64,000 nt of DNA from Apoda limacodes (Eukaryota; Arthropoda; Insecta; Lepidoptera; Limacodidae), in assembly GCA_946406115.1 (NCBI GenBank), contig OX291543.1, positions 27,492,815 to 27,556,814 of the forward strand, in the 5' to 3' direction. How positions within the stretch are numbered: position 1 is the first letter of the stretch; each line of letters starts with the position of its first letter. Under the pieces are notes generated by a model. The model was not told the origin of the DNA. It was given only the letters and a program-made list of their open reading frames with translations, and ran no database searches. Below, piece after piece: positions 24,201 to 32,500 of the stretch. A program made the position numbers and the translations under genes.

Positions 24201-25188
24201 TGGCCGATGGAGCAGACGTGTCCTAGAGTGGAGACCGCGTATGGGAAGTCGAAGCGTGGGATGCCTTCCAGCCCGGTGGACCGACGACCTTAAAAAGGTG
24301 GCTGGTGGTGGCTGGCTACGGAAGGGAGAGGACCGGGAGAAATGGCGCGTCATACAGGAGGCTTATGTCCAGCAGTGGACCGGTTTGAGCTGATATGATG
24401 TATTTCTCTACGTACGCTTTGAGACCTGGGAAATCATTTGCGACTATTTTCAGAGTGATGTCTGTATCGTGTCTATAAAGCTGGCGTAGTCAAATCATAA
24501 GGCCGCGATGCGACTTGTCATATTTTAAAGTGAATTTTTTGCTCCACTGGTTTCCAAGATACCATGGTTGGCTAGCTTAAGCTAACGTAGCCACTATTGT
24601 ATCTCCGGATCTATTGAACCAATCAACACGGGGTTTGCACCCTATTTTTTGCTATTTTTTTGCCAAGGAACTGATTTTTTTGCTCTTTTAGGTTTAGACT
24701 AATGCTAGTGTAGCCACTATTGTATCTCTGCACCTATTGCACTAATCAACACGGGGTTTGCACCCTATTATTTTGCAAATTTTTTGCTATTCTTTTGCCA
24801 TAGATCTGATTTCTTTTGCTTCACCGGTTTCCGAGATACCATGATCTAGCTAGCTTTAGACTAATGTACTTAGAATCGTCATATAATTGTTTTATTACAG
24901 GCTATTTACGAAACAAATGGTTTAATGTACAAAGTTGGAAACTTTAAAGATATGATGTATTATGCATCTGGAACCAGCATTGACTGGAGCTACGGAACTG
25001 TGAAAATACCGTTTTCTTATCTGATAGAGTTAAGAGGTAAACAGCACAAGTTTCTGCTTCCCAAACAAGAAATATACGACTGCTGTACTGAAATATTGAA
25101 CGGTGTTAAGGCGCTCACGAAATATGCAGATAAACAAAAATGTTTAAAGTGTGAAATTATTACAAACAAAAATTGTAAAAAAATGTAA
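17354..25188 (+). CDS. Zinc carboxypeptidase (M14A) gene B, seven exons, start not found
   Basis: It encodes a pro-carboxypeptidase of the digestive A/B type. Exons: 17354-17530, 18387-18520, 19389-19549, 20721-20846, 23674-23779, 23864-24010, 24901-25188; the sum leaves an open frame of 379 residues to TAA. In order: a propeptide segment, the domain start (DWQDFYPL), zinc ligands in IHAREW, WHFLPVANPDGYHHSYTVD, RLWRKNR (Arg124/127), GVDLNRNFG (Asn144/Arg145), FSEPEAAAIK, the third zinc ligand in LHSFSE (His196), the Tyr248 region MYYASGTSIDW with Ile at position 255, and the catalytic Glu270 in YLIELRG. Ile255 predicts preference for hydrophobic C-terminal residues (CPA-like). Oddities: Phe instead of Tyr at the CPA 198 position, and a Lys/Cys-rich tail beyond the usual end. 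The signal peptide exon lies upstream, unresolved. It converges on gene C. Confidence 0.93.
17608..18042. repeat. Direct repeat, copy 2, in intron 1 of gene B
   Basis: Partner of 16667-17094. Together they bracket the propeptide exon by about 260 bp on the left and 80 bp on the right. Confidence 0.75.
18121..18345 (+). mobile_element. Lepidopteran element with (GTCT)n, just before gene B exon 2
   Basis: It starts catactaatattataaatgcg, carries GTCT repeats at 18155-18233, then cttaaatcgctgaaccgatt, gatgaaatttggtatggagatag and gtcacggggaaggacgta. It is the same family as 52430 and 62310 (inverted). It ends only about 40 bp before the exon 2 acceptor. Confidence 0.75.
18387..18520 (+). CDS. 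Gene B exon 2: start of catalytic domain
   Basis: The acceptor is cgatttcag and the donor AAG|gtatgt; 134 bp, identical in length to gene C exon 2. It encodes NIIDWQDFYPLNKIYEFM and then ICTVVSIGQTAEGRQIK. Confidence 0.92.
18765..18875 (+). mobile_element. Short copy of the taatattataaatg element in intron 2 of gene B
   Basis: cactaatattataaatgc, aaagtgagtttatttgtttg and agcatccaattgagctgaaatttgacacagg, the same body as 15230-15300 and, inverted, 31020-31100. Confidence 0.6.
19389..19549 (+). CDS. Gene B exon 3: zinc-binding HxRE motif
   Basis: The acceptor is atttccag and the donor TG|gtaaat; 161 bp. It encodes LLKISNSDARNTGVWIDGC, IHAREWIGVCV and LTNKDW. His69, Arg71 and Glu72 are all present. 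Confidence 0.95.
20095..20400 (+). mobile_element. Lepidopteran element fragment in intron 3 of gene B
   Basis: Carries gcaagcggctcctatttagttatcggcgtgggattcttac and gtggaattccgttacagttattcccgcgg, the same family body as 21600-21720 and 30780-30960. The unique GC-richer piece that follows (about 20395-20580) is unassigned. Confidence 0.5.
20721..20846 (+). CDS. Gene B exon 4: NPDG / DLNRNF segment
   Basis: The acceptor used is gagtttttag at 20720, not the nearer ttccag at 20733. Only the former gives 126 bp, the W-H-F-L-P start and the correct phase seen in A and C. It encodes VANPDGYHHSYTVD, RLWRKNRARVG and [10 protein letters not shown]. The donor is GG|gtaagt. Confidence 0.93.
21079..21411 (-). 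pseudogene. R2-like non-LTR retrotransposon C-terminal fragment (restriction-like nuclease)
   Basis: A 110-residue minus-strand frame in intron 4 of gene B. It includes VITDRTIVANKPDIVLIDRS, QAVLVDIS and YLDVAHEVTAIWDVDSMIIV, ending VVSANGLIAKRG. The K-P-D...D block fits the PD-(D/E)xK-type nuclease found at the C-terminus of R2-like elements. Compared with the family as I remember it, about eight residues between VDIS and KAEKDKASKY are missing. It is 5'-truncated and antisense to gene B. Confidence 0.65.
21580..22020 (+). mobile_element. Two element fragments of the taatattataaatg family in intron 4 of gene B
   Basis: First piece about 21580-21820 (atccgcccgcgctggattggcgtaggattac, then caccgcatttataatat). 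Second about 21825-22015 (ctagcttttgcctgcggttccaaccgccctaaattcgg, tagcctatgtccttcc, tcacatttataatatt). Confidence 0.55.
22320..22450 (+). mobile_element. LINE 3' end fragment in intron 4 of gene B
   Basis: aaacttcttgccagctcttt, attgacgattctaaagtgttctcagaaacctatttgaataaat and tttgatttgg: sense copy of the tail also at 10785 (inverted) and 51000. Confidence 0.6.
22460..23673 (+). other. Rest of intron 4 of gene B
   Basis: A/T-rich, no coding. About 23150-23300 carries a unit (ctcctaaacggctgga, gattcacaaattagcccgg, gcgctgtagtcggtatcatg, gacaacgtctgcc) matching the internal units of the large element at 52430-53375. Confidence 0.5.
23674..23779 (+). CDS. Gene B exon 5
   Basis: The acceptor is atttacag and the donor AAG|gtgttg; 106 bp. 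It encodes FAWAKNGSDSISRDP, MNYRGNSPFSEPEAAAIK; the RG..PFSEPE block is a family hallmark. Confidence 0.93.
23864..24010 (+). CDS. Gene B exon 6: third zinc ligand
   Basis: The acceptor is atttttag and the donor AAG|gtaagt; 147 bp, after an 84-bp intron. It encodes IFLTLHSFSEVICFPWCYTN, DPCPDY and EGATVMAK. The His in LHSFSE is CPA His196; the next-but-one residue is Phe where CPA has Tyr198. Confidence 0.95.
24105..24393 (+). pseudogene. RTE-clade retrotransposon C-terminus in intron 6 of gene B
   Basis: The open plus-strand frame encodes FRKRTKVTEIARRISKLSWQ, RVLEWRPRMG, ARWTDDLKKVAG and ends EAYVQQWTGLS, the very common C-terminal tail of lepidopteran RTE-type endonuclease/reverse transcriptases. 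It is 5'-truncated, sense to gene B, and spliced out with the intron. Confidence 0.85.
24540..24870. repeat. Degenerate tandem repeat in intron 6 of gene B
   Basis: The block gtagccactattgtatctc..., ..aatcaacacggggtttgcac.., ..ttttgccaa/ta occurs twice with a period of about 123 bp (24588 and 24711). Flanking ggtttcc.agataccatg motifs recur at 24549 and 24827. Confidence 0.75.
24901..25188 (+). CDS. Gene B exon 7: catalytic Glu and C-terminus
   Basis: The acceptor is tattacag. It encodes [32 protein letters not shown] (Tyr248, Ile255), YLIELRGKQHKF (Glu270), then LPKQEIYDCC. An unusual tail rich in Lys and Cys follows (DKQKCLKCEIITNKNCKKM). It is longer than the gene C end by about 16 residues. 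Confidence 0.95.
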   Translation, partial: AIYETNGLMYKVGNFKDMMYYASGTSIDWSYGTVKIPFSYLIELRGKQHKFLLPKQEIYDCCTEILNGVKALTKYADKQKCLKCEIITNKNCKKM

Positions 25189-25247
25189 AATCTTATTTGT
25201 ATAGTTTTTGGTATGCATATTGTTGATTTTAACTTGGTTATAATGAA

Positions 25248-25253
25248 AATAAA
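25248..25253 (+). promoter_or_regulatory. Poly(A) signal AATAAA of gene B
   Basis: A canonical AATAAA 60 bases after the gene B stop codon. Confidence 0.7.
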
Positions 25254-25661
25254 AATGAATTAATTGACAATATTTCGAACATTTATTTATCGATTACTGT
25301 GACATATTAATAATTCTAAACGGAATTTACAAACAAAATACAAATAATTATTTGCGTAATATGGTACCTTGGAGATGATGTGATGATAGAGCCGGTAGGT
25401 GCCCATAGGAACTCTGTAATAAATCGACGCAATCCCATCGAATTGAAGCTTTTTTTTATAGGTCGTGACACTTATCTACTCTAGTCTTAGATGATAACTA
25501 GGGTCTTATGAAGAAGCTGGCCACCTGCCTTAGGAACTCTGAAACAAAACGATGAAACGTTCGTTTTCGTTTGATTTGACGTGGTAAGTACTCTGGTCTT
25601 AGATGACATCATTTGTATTTGCTATCACATAATATTATAAAGTTACAAATAAATTCGAATC

Positions 25662-25925
25662 TTAAGTATAAAATTTAACTACAAGTATGAAGTTGATTTT
25701 AATAAATTCAAAAATGTAAAAAAAAATCCAAATTGTATTCCTCGACGAAAACATTAGTTTTTCATAATCCATTGATATATCAATCAGCCTACAGCAATTC
25801 ACAGTTGAACCTAAGTTTTTCCCAATGAACTTAATCGCAGCTTCTTCACATCCTGCCACTTTAGATTCCAGGAAATAGTTCAGTTCATCGGCCTGGCTAG
25901 AGGGCAAAGCAAGCTGCGCCTACTG
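25662..25925 (-). pseudogene. Unassigned coding-like frame between genes B and C
   Basis: Minus strand. An ATG-GAT-CAG is followed at once by a stop (TAG), then an open frame reads LALPSSQADELNYFLESK, GCEEAAIKFIGKNLGS, VNCCRLIDISMDYEKLM and drifts into A/T-rich hydrophobic codons. Codon choice in the first 60 codons looks protein-like. It could be a processed pseudogene or a lone exon (possible acceptor ggcgcag). I do not recognise the family with any confidence. Confidence 0.25.
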
Positions 25926-25929
25926 ATCC

Positions 25930-26805
25930 ATGATATTTACTTTATTTTAATTTTTAAATTATAAAAGAAATGCCTATATTTGAAATCTTCACAATAAGCC
26001 TCTTCATTTGATATGTTGCAGGGTACAGTTTGCAAATTGTTGATTTACTTAGACTTCTTATACACAGGCAACCAACCTGTATATTGTAGACATGTGGTCA
26101 CCTTAAACATCGATATTATGAATTTCCTCATATTACATATTAATCTTTGATTAACAACAAACTGACCGAAATTTTGTGTCGCTACCTTAGAATGTCGCTG
26201 TACACATATACAGACTCTTCCACACATACAACTGGCATTGCTCTCTCTTTCTAACGTAGCTTACGTTGTATTATTCTTTGCGTCACTGGTATGTGAACAC
26301 GTTTGAAACGGGCATATCTTTTTGTTTATTTCGACGCCGTTAAACTTTGAATTTAGAGGATTAAGAAAATACCATTAAATACTTAGTCTTGTAAAAATGT
26401 GTACAGCATTTATTCTGATAAGAAAAGCTATAATTTATTAATTGAGGTACAAATAATGTTAACTATAAAACTTTTGAAAGGTGTGGTACTCCTGGTAGTG
26501 GATAAATAGTTTTCTCCTCATACAAAAAGAGGAAAAGTTCCTGCTATATCCAACAAGAAATATATATTATATTGTAAAATATTGATGAGTAAAGGCAATT
26601 AAAGAGTTGAGTTACATCCCCATATTTAAACTTTTGACCAAAATGACCTCACCAATACATATCAAGATTTTATTTAATACAGAGGTTTCCATACTTTTGT
26701 TTCTCATATACCACTTTCAAAATTAAGCTGGTTCCGGTGGATCTCGTACATTACATTATACATTTCTACCTTATTCCCAAAACCCGACAAGAAATATGAA
26801 GATTA
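25930..26805. other. Non-coding stretch between genes B and C
   Basis: No gene or known repeat recognised; A/T-rich. Confidence 0.45.
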
Positions 26806-28800
26806 GATCAAATTCAAATTCAAAATTTATTTGTTTAACATAGGTATAAAAAAGTTTTATTTGTGTCTCTATGTTCTGCCATACACTTGGCGTACAAATA
26901 TTTATCATGCAATATTACATATCATATAATTATTTAACATCATAAATTAGTCATTGGATCATTAAGGTAGTCGTCAACGGAGTAATACGCTTTACTGCAT
27001 AACATTTTCTTTAATTCTCTTTTAAATAGATTCAGGCTTTTCATTTGTCTTAAAGATTTAGGCAAGTTATTAAATATTCTTGGTACCATACCAGTTATGT
27101 ATGTTTGTAGTGTAGTACTCGTAACATACCCGTGATATGCTGTGAACAATGTTATTTGACTTGTTACTTTTGCTAAATTGTATAGTGCATATGAAAACTT
27201 AGTCAACTTCTTACACACATTGTCAGTTTGGAATTGCCATGTTAATCTATAGTCGATAAGTATACCTAGGAATTTTGTTACATCAATTTCATTAATATTT
27301 TTGTCACAGTAATTTATGTCAACGTGGCTTTGCAGTATTTTTTGTCTAAACCTCATTATTTTAGTTTTCATCAAATTAATTTTCAGATTATTAGATTTTA
27401 ACCATCCAATAATATTTTTTATTGATTCATTTATTTTCATTTCATAGTTACTGATTTTGTTATAAATGAATGTCAGAGTACTGTCATCTGCAAATAGTAA
27501 CATAGGGTGCTGATATAGTCCATTGAAATGTTACAATTTAAGGACCAAATATTATATTTGTTAGAGGACGCAATTTTATTTTTGGAACATTTGTGGGGGG
27601 GGGTCTACAGACTCTACCTCATAGGTTGCGGGGAAAAGAGTTAGGAATGAATAAGTAAAGTTGTACGAAAATAACAAAAAATTTTTAAGAATATATTTAC
27701 AATAAAAAAAAACAAAAATAAGTTAAACATTTAGTTTTGACCGGATTCTCATGAGCATTGACGAACCCGGTCAACTTTGGAGCGCTGTAACAGCGTTTTT
27801 AATGAATGAAATTAAACAAAATTACAAAGAGAAAAATTCCTCAAAAGATCCTCTACAAGACTGGTCTGAGGTATTTTTTTTGTAAAATGTATAAAAAAAA
27901 AGTTATAGAGCAAAAAAGAAAATTTTTATAAAAAAATTTATAAAAATTTTCTCACTTTTTTGCTTATAACTTCTTTAATTTTTAATTTAGGGCAAAAAGT
28001 TTTATCAACATATTTGTAGGCAAAATAATTTGCTACGAATCATGTCGTTGCGAATTTTTTGTAAGATGCATAGTTTTCGAGATATCGCGAAAAAAGTGTT
28101 TTCACCCCTTTTTCCAAGATGGCGGCCGGATGACAAGGGTGGCGACCCCTCAAATTGAGGTTAGGCTTCTATTGACCCCCGACACATGTCCCAAAAATAA
28201 AATTGCGTCCTCTAACAAATGCAATATTCGGTCCTAAATTGTAACATTTCAATGGACTATGAGTCATATTTGGTAAATCGTTTATATAAATCAAAAACAG
28301 TAATGGTCCTAGAACACTACCTTGAGCTACTCCATACTTAACTTGTCTAGTACTTGATGTGTATTTAAGTTCATGTTTAGTTTTTCGACAGATTTTACTT
28401 ATTTGCGTTACTTGATGTCTTTCATTTAAATATGACTCAATCAGTTTGTTTACGTTCCCCTTACACCATATCGGTTTAATTTATTTATTAATATATTGTG
28501 GTCTACGTGGTCAAATGTCTTCGCCATATATAGAGCAGTTACAGGTACTTTATTGTCCACATTAATAATAATTTTATGTATAAATTCATAAATGGCCATA
28601 TTTATATTTTAATTTTTTCTGAAACCCTTCTGTTCTTCACAAAATAAATTGTTTCTTTCAAAATAGGAATAAAGAGAATTATTTATATATTTTTCTAGTA
28701 TTTTGGCTATAACAGGAATTATGGCTGATCTAACTATGGAAATTTGCTCTAAATCTAAATATGGAATCTGCAACTTTTCACAAGTAACAGTTGCCGAGCA
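26806..28800 (-). pseudogene. Jockey-type non-LTR reverse transcriptase, degenerate, split by an insertion
   Basis: Read on the minus strand from about 28800: IPVIAKILEKYINNSLYSYF, EEQKGFRKN then an in-frame stop, MAIYEFIHKI, VPVTALYMAKTFDHVDHNIL (motif A, eroded), a frame slip, SYLNERHQVTQISKICRKTK, GVAQGSVLGPLLFLIYINDL. After the inserted element it continues MLLFADDSTLTFIYNK (the catalytic F-A-D-D intact), NNLKINLMKTKIMRF, VTKFLGILIDYRLTW, and ends IFNNLPKSLRQMKSLNLFKR to a stop at 26940. The 3' tail to 26806 ends in AATAAA-like and TTTGAATT repeats. Dead by stop and frame shift. Confidence 0.9.
27515..28260. mobile_element. 746-bp non-autonomous element with about 85-bp inverted ends, nested in the RT
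   Basis: The left end atagtccattgaaatgttac recurs inverted at the right end (28260 leftward), and similarity runs on through ggacc.aatatt..atttgttagaggacgcaa and ttttatttttgg. The centre has a second palindromic A/T region (gcaaaaaag...aaaatttttataaa against its reverse near 27900-27965). No transposase frame. Removing exactly 27515-28260 puts INDLPNMT in frame with the FADD half of the reverse transcriptase. If the element proper is 2 bp shorter, the flanking AT would be a target duplication. Confidence 0.85.
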
Positions 28801-29283
28801 TCTTAAAATATTATCTGCCTACATTGATAGGTGCCAACACTTTAGTTCTTCACTATCGAAAGCAGATGAATTTTCGTGGACGCTTACGAATTGTGAACCC
28901 CTATAAAATCTTAAATTTTTTGTAGTGAACCCACAAAATTTGTGAAAAATTAATTTGTAAAATTTAACTACATGTTTAGGTTTATCTTTGTATAGATAGG
29001 TAATACATATAGTCGCTGTGAAAATAAAAATCAATAAATTAAAAACCTATAGTTTTTATTTGACGACTTTGCTATTTTTAAATGCTTAATATTTCAGTTT
29101 TAAGTACCTAATATTATTTATCATCAAGTAAAATCTTCAGAAGGGTTCTAATTCAGCTTTCCACATCACAATACAATACAATATGGACATAAAAATAAAG
29201 TAAAATATTATAGATAATAAAATAAAAAACATGGACAGTAAAGGTTTTCTCGCTCACAATACGAATTTACAAAAACTGGCATT
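28801..29283. other. Non-coding stretch downstream of gene C
   Basis: The 3' flank of gene C (minus strand). No AATAAA is seen in the first 150 bases after its stop. No repeat recognised. Confidence 0.45.
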
Positions 29284-29523
29284 TTAATGTTTGTCTACAA
29301 AACCAACTAAGCTGCTGACAGCACTCCAATTTTCCAAACAAGTCTCCATAATCTGTTCCTTTGGCAGCTTGAACTTGTATTTCTTACTCCGTAGCTCAAC
29401 CATGTAGGAATAAGGAATGTTAGCTATAGCATAACTCCAGTCTATGCTTGTTCCGCAGGCGTAGTACGTCAGATCTTTAGTGGTACCCACCTTATAAGTA
29501 ACTCCACTGCTTTCGTAGATTGC
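29284..29523 (-). CDS. Gene C exon 7: catalytic Glu and C-terminus
   Basis: The acceptor is atattccag. It encodes [50 protein letters not shown] and ends GFVDKH-stop. Glu270, Tyr248 and Ile255 are present; a Cys sits where gene B has Ser251. Confidence 0.95.
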   Translation of the reverse strand, partial: AIYESSGVTYKVGTTKDLTYYACGTSIDWSYAIANIPYSYMVELRSKKYKFKLPKEQIMETCLENWSAVSSLVGFVDKH

Positions 29524-32500
29524 CTGGAATATTGTCTGAATATTAAAACAGTAGACATTGTCCATACAATAAACGAGGGTGGGTCATATGTATTTCTCAC
29601 AGAATCGATGGCCGTTGCGGCAGACGAGTCTTAGAGAGAGGCCAAGGATCGGTAAGCGCAACGAGGGGCAACCTCTAGCCAGGTGAACCGATGTCCTAAA
29701 AATGTAACTAGGCAAAAAGTAGTTCGATAAAAAAGGCGAAGAATTGGATGTGGTGGTGTTAATTAGGAAATGCCTGTGTTCAACAATAGTCATACGATGA
29801 TTGACTGAATTGTTTGATGAGAACAGTTGACCGCTCATATTTTAGAGAGGCTCGGCCTGCCTCAAGGTTGGTGAAATATTACCTTAATTATTTTTTGTTT
29901 TTGCATACAGTCTATAATTAAATATTCTACACGAAGAAATAAAAAAAAAAATCTGTGCTCTATTCATTACTACTGATTGCACCCCAGAATACCTTCTATA
30001 AATAAAATGAATAATTTAAATCTTTGATTGCGCTCTTTTTTCGAATAAATGCGTATACGTAAATTTTTAAGATAAACAAAAACATATGTACGAAAATAAA
30101 AGAGATGCCATAACCATTTCGTTTCTACAATACCTGGTATAAGTTTTTCTTATTTAATAGTTTTTAGTGGGAGGTTAGTTTAATTTTGAATTTTCTCACA
30201 AAAAAAATAAAAATTTGTGAAAAGGTCAATGGTGATTCAAAAGAAAAACAAGTAATAAGTTCATTTTAAATTGTAAACTAACAAGTTAATAAAAATCAAC
30301 TGCTGCCTATGCAAATGATTTACATTGCTCATTTGTTGAACGTTTTTTGATATGCGTTTATATACAAACGATCTAAAGCAGCAATGTAAATCAAAACGGT
30401 CTTGGAACAAAGTGGTTTTAGGAACTTTAAATAACTTTTCACGAAAATATAACAATTTTGGATAAAAATAAAGTCATTTCTTCTATTCGTACCAATATTC
30501 AATATGTTATCAGTATTTTTTTAAGAAAAAAAAGTATATGAAGCCCTTACGCGGCTATGTTACCCTGGCCATGGTAGTCCCGCCTTCTAGCATGTGTATG
30601 TAATCTGGACATGGATCCCTTTTATATCCCCAAGGGAATATAATCGATTCGAAGTAACTATGAAACGACAGAAACACTTTAAATGGCGATCCAGCATTGA
30701 AAATTGCATCCTGAAAATAATAATAAAAATTATTCTGATACTGTGTATTAAGGCTTTATCTTTATATAGGCACTAGCTTTTACCAGCGGCTCTGTCCGGA
30801 CTTGATTCAGTTATCACTGTAGAATCCCTACGGGAACTTCATCATTATAGTAGACAATTTTTCTGTACCAAGCAATAGCTGTAGCAAGCCATAGTAGTCC
30901 ACGTGAAATTTGTTTAAAGTTATTCCTGCAGGAACTTTTCATTTTTCCTGAATAAAAATGTCTCATAGGCATAGAAGTTTTTATTCAAGAAGAATGAATA
31001 GTTCTCCGTCTCTAACTATCCCTATGCCAAATTTCAGCTCAATTGGATGCTCCGTTCCGAAGTGAAGGAAGGACAAACTAACTTTCGCATTTATAATATT
31101 AGCATGGATGTTTATAATTTTTCCCCTTTTAGTCATTATCAGATTTAGAATAAAAAGTGGTAAAAATGAAAGGCCAGTACAGATTATTAAACCCCCTTTG
31201 ATAAATTTGACGAACTATAAGGTTAATAAAGTTATTAAAGCCGAATCACTTATGTGCGATTAAAACTCGGACCCTAGGGGTACATAAATATTAGTGTTAT
31301 GTGTATACAAAATTGACAAATATTTTATTTTTCTAGTTTCGATATCAGTCAGTTATCTTTGTTAAGGGAATGTGACGTGAAGAGTCCTCGAAATCGTCAA
31401 ACGCGTATGAAAGCATTAAAGCGTGTGGATGAAGGAAAATAAATGTGGTAGGATCATAGCAATAAGATGACTTTGATGACTGCCTAGCCCTCATGGAAAA
31501 CAGGCATGATGTTATGTATGTTTGTACGGTTTTAAGTTCTTACTCTAACTGCCGCGGTTTCTGGTTCGGAAAATGGTTCTGGACCTCTATAGAAAACGTT
31601 AGTTGGATCATCTGACGAACCTTCTTCCCCGTTTTGACCCCATCCATAGCTGAAAAATATATATATTGTTTCTTACTGTACTATAGTATCTGAATGTGTT
31701 TGTTTTGTATTATATTTATTATATCTATATGTTATGTCATTCCTCGAGCGCTCGAGCGAACAGCTAATATATTGCGGGCCGCATTCTGATACTGTACTGC
31801 AAGTACAATTAATCCAAAAGAAGCTTGTGCAAGATATGGTCGCATATCGTAGCATGTTTAAGAAAATACAATTTTCTTGTCATTGTTTGCCTTTTTTTTT
31901 TGTAAATATAATATTGTAATTTAGTCTATAAAATCAGAGATAATGTACTGATACACTAGTTGATAACATCCTACCAGATATTTCTACAGCAACAACGAAC
32001 ATTGCTAACTAGTGATTACAGTCAATATATTATTACAACAATCCTACTAATATTATAAATGTGAAAGTTTTAATGTCTGGATGGATGTTTGTTACTCAAT
32101 CACGCTTCAACCACTGGATGGATCGGGATAAACTTGGCATAAATATAGGTTAGGTCCTGGAATAGCATATAGGCTACTTTTTATCCCTAAAAATTCAAAA
32201 GTTTTTGCGGGAATAACTATAACACAGTTAAACGAACTATTGCTGCACCTATAGCATGCTATAGCAATTCATTAGTATAGCTAATTTATTAATTAATTGC
32301 AGTTAATTAAGGAGTTCCACGCCGATAACCGTATTTAGGGCGGGCGGAGCCGCTGGCAAAGGCTAGTGATATATATTATTACAAACACTTAAGTCAGGGA
32401 TGCGGAAAGTCGGTGAATGTTCTCGTCTTTATTGAGTTTGTGTTGGAGATCTAAGGCGAAGGTCTACTTAGAGGTCTTGTGGCTGATACGTTGACAATGA

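Noticed and set aside
24096..24353. Arg/Ser/His-rich minus-strand frame in intron 6 of gene B
   Set aside because: It is the opposite strand of the RTE fragment at 24105-24393.
29584..29838. 84-codon minus-strand frame in intron 6 of gene C
   Set aside because: It is the shadow of the antisense RTE fragment, whose recognisable protein is on the plus strand.
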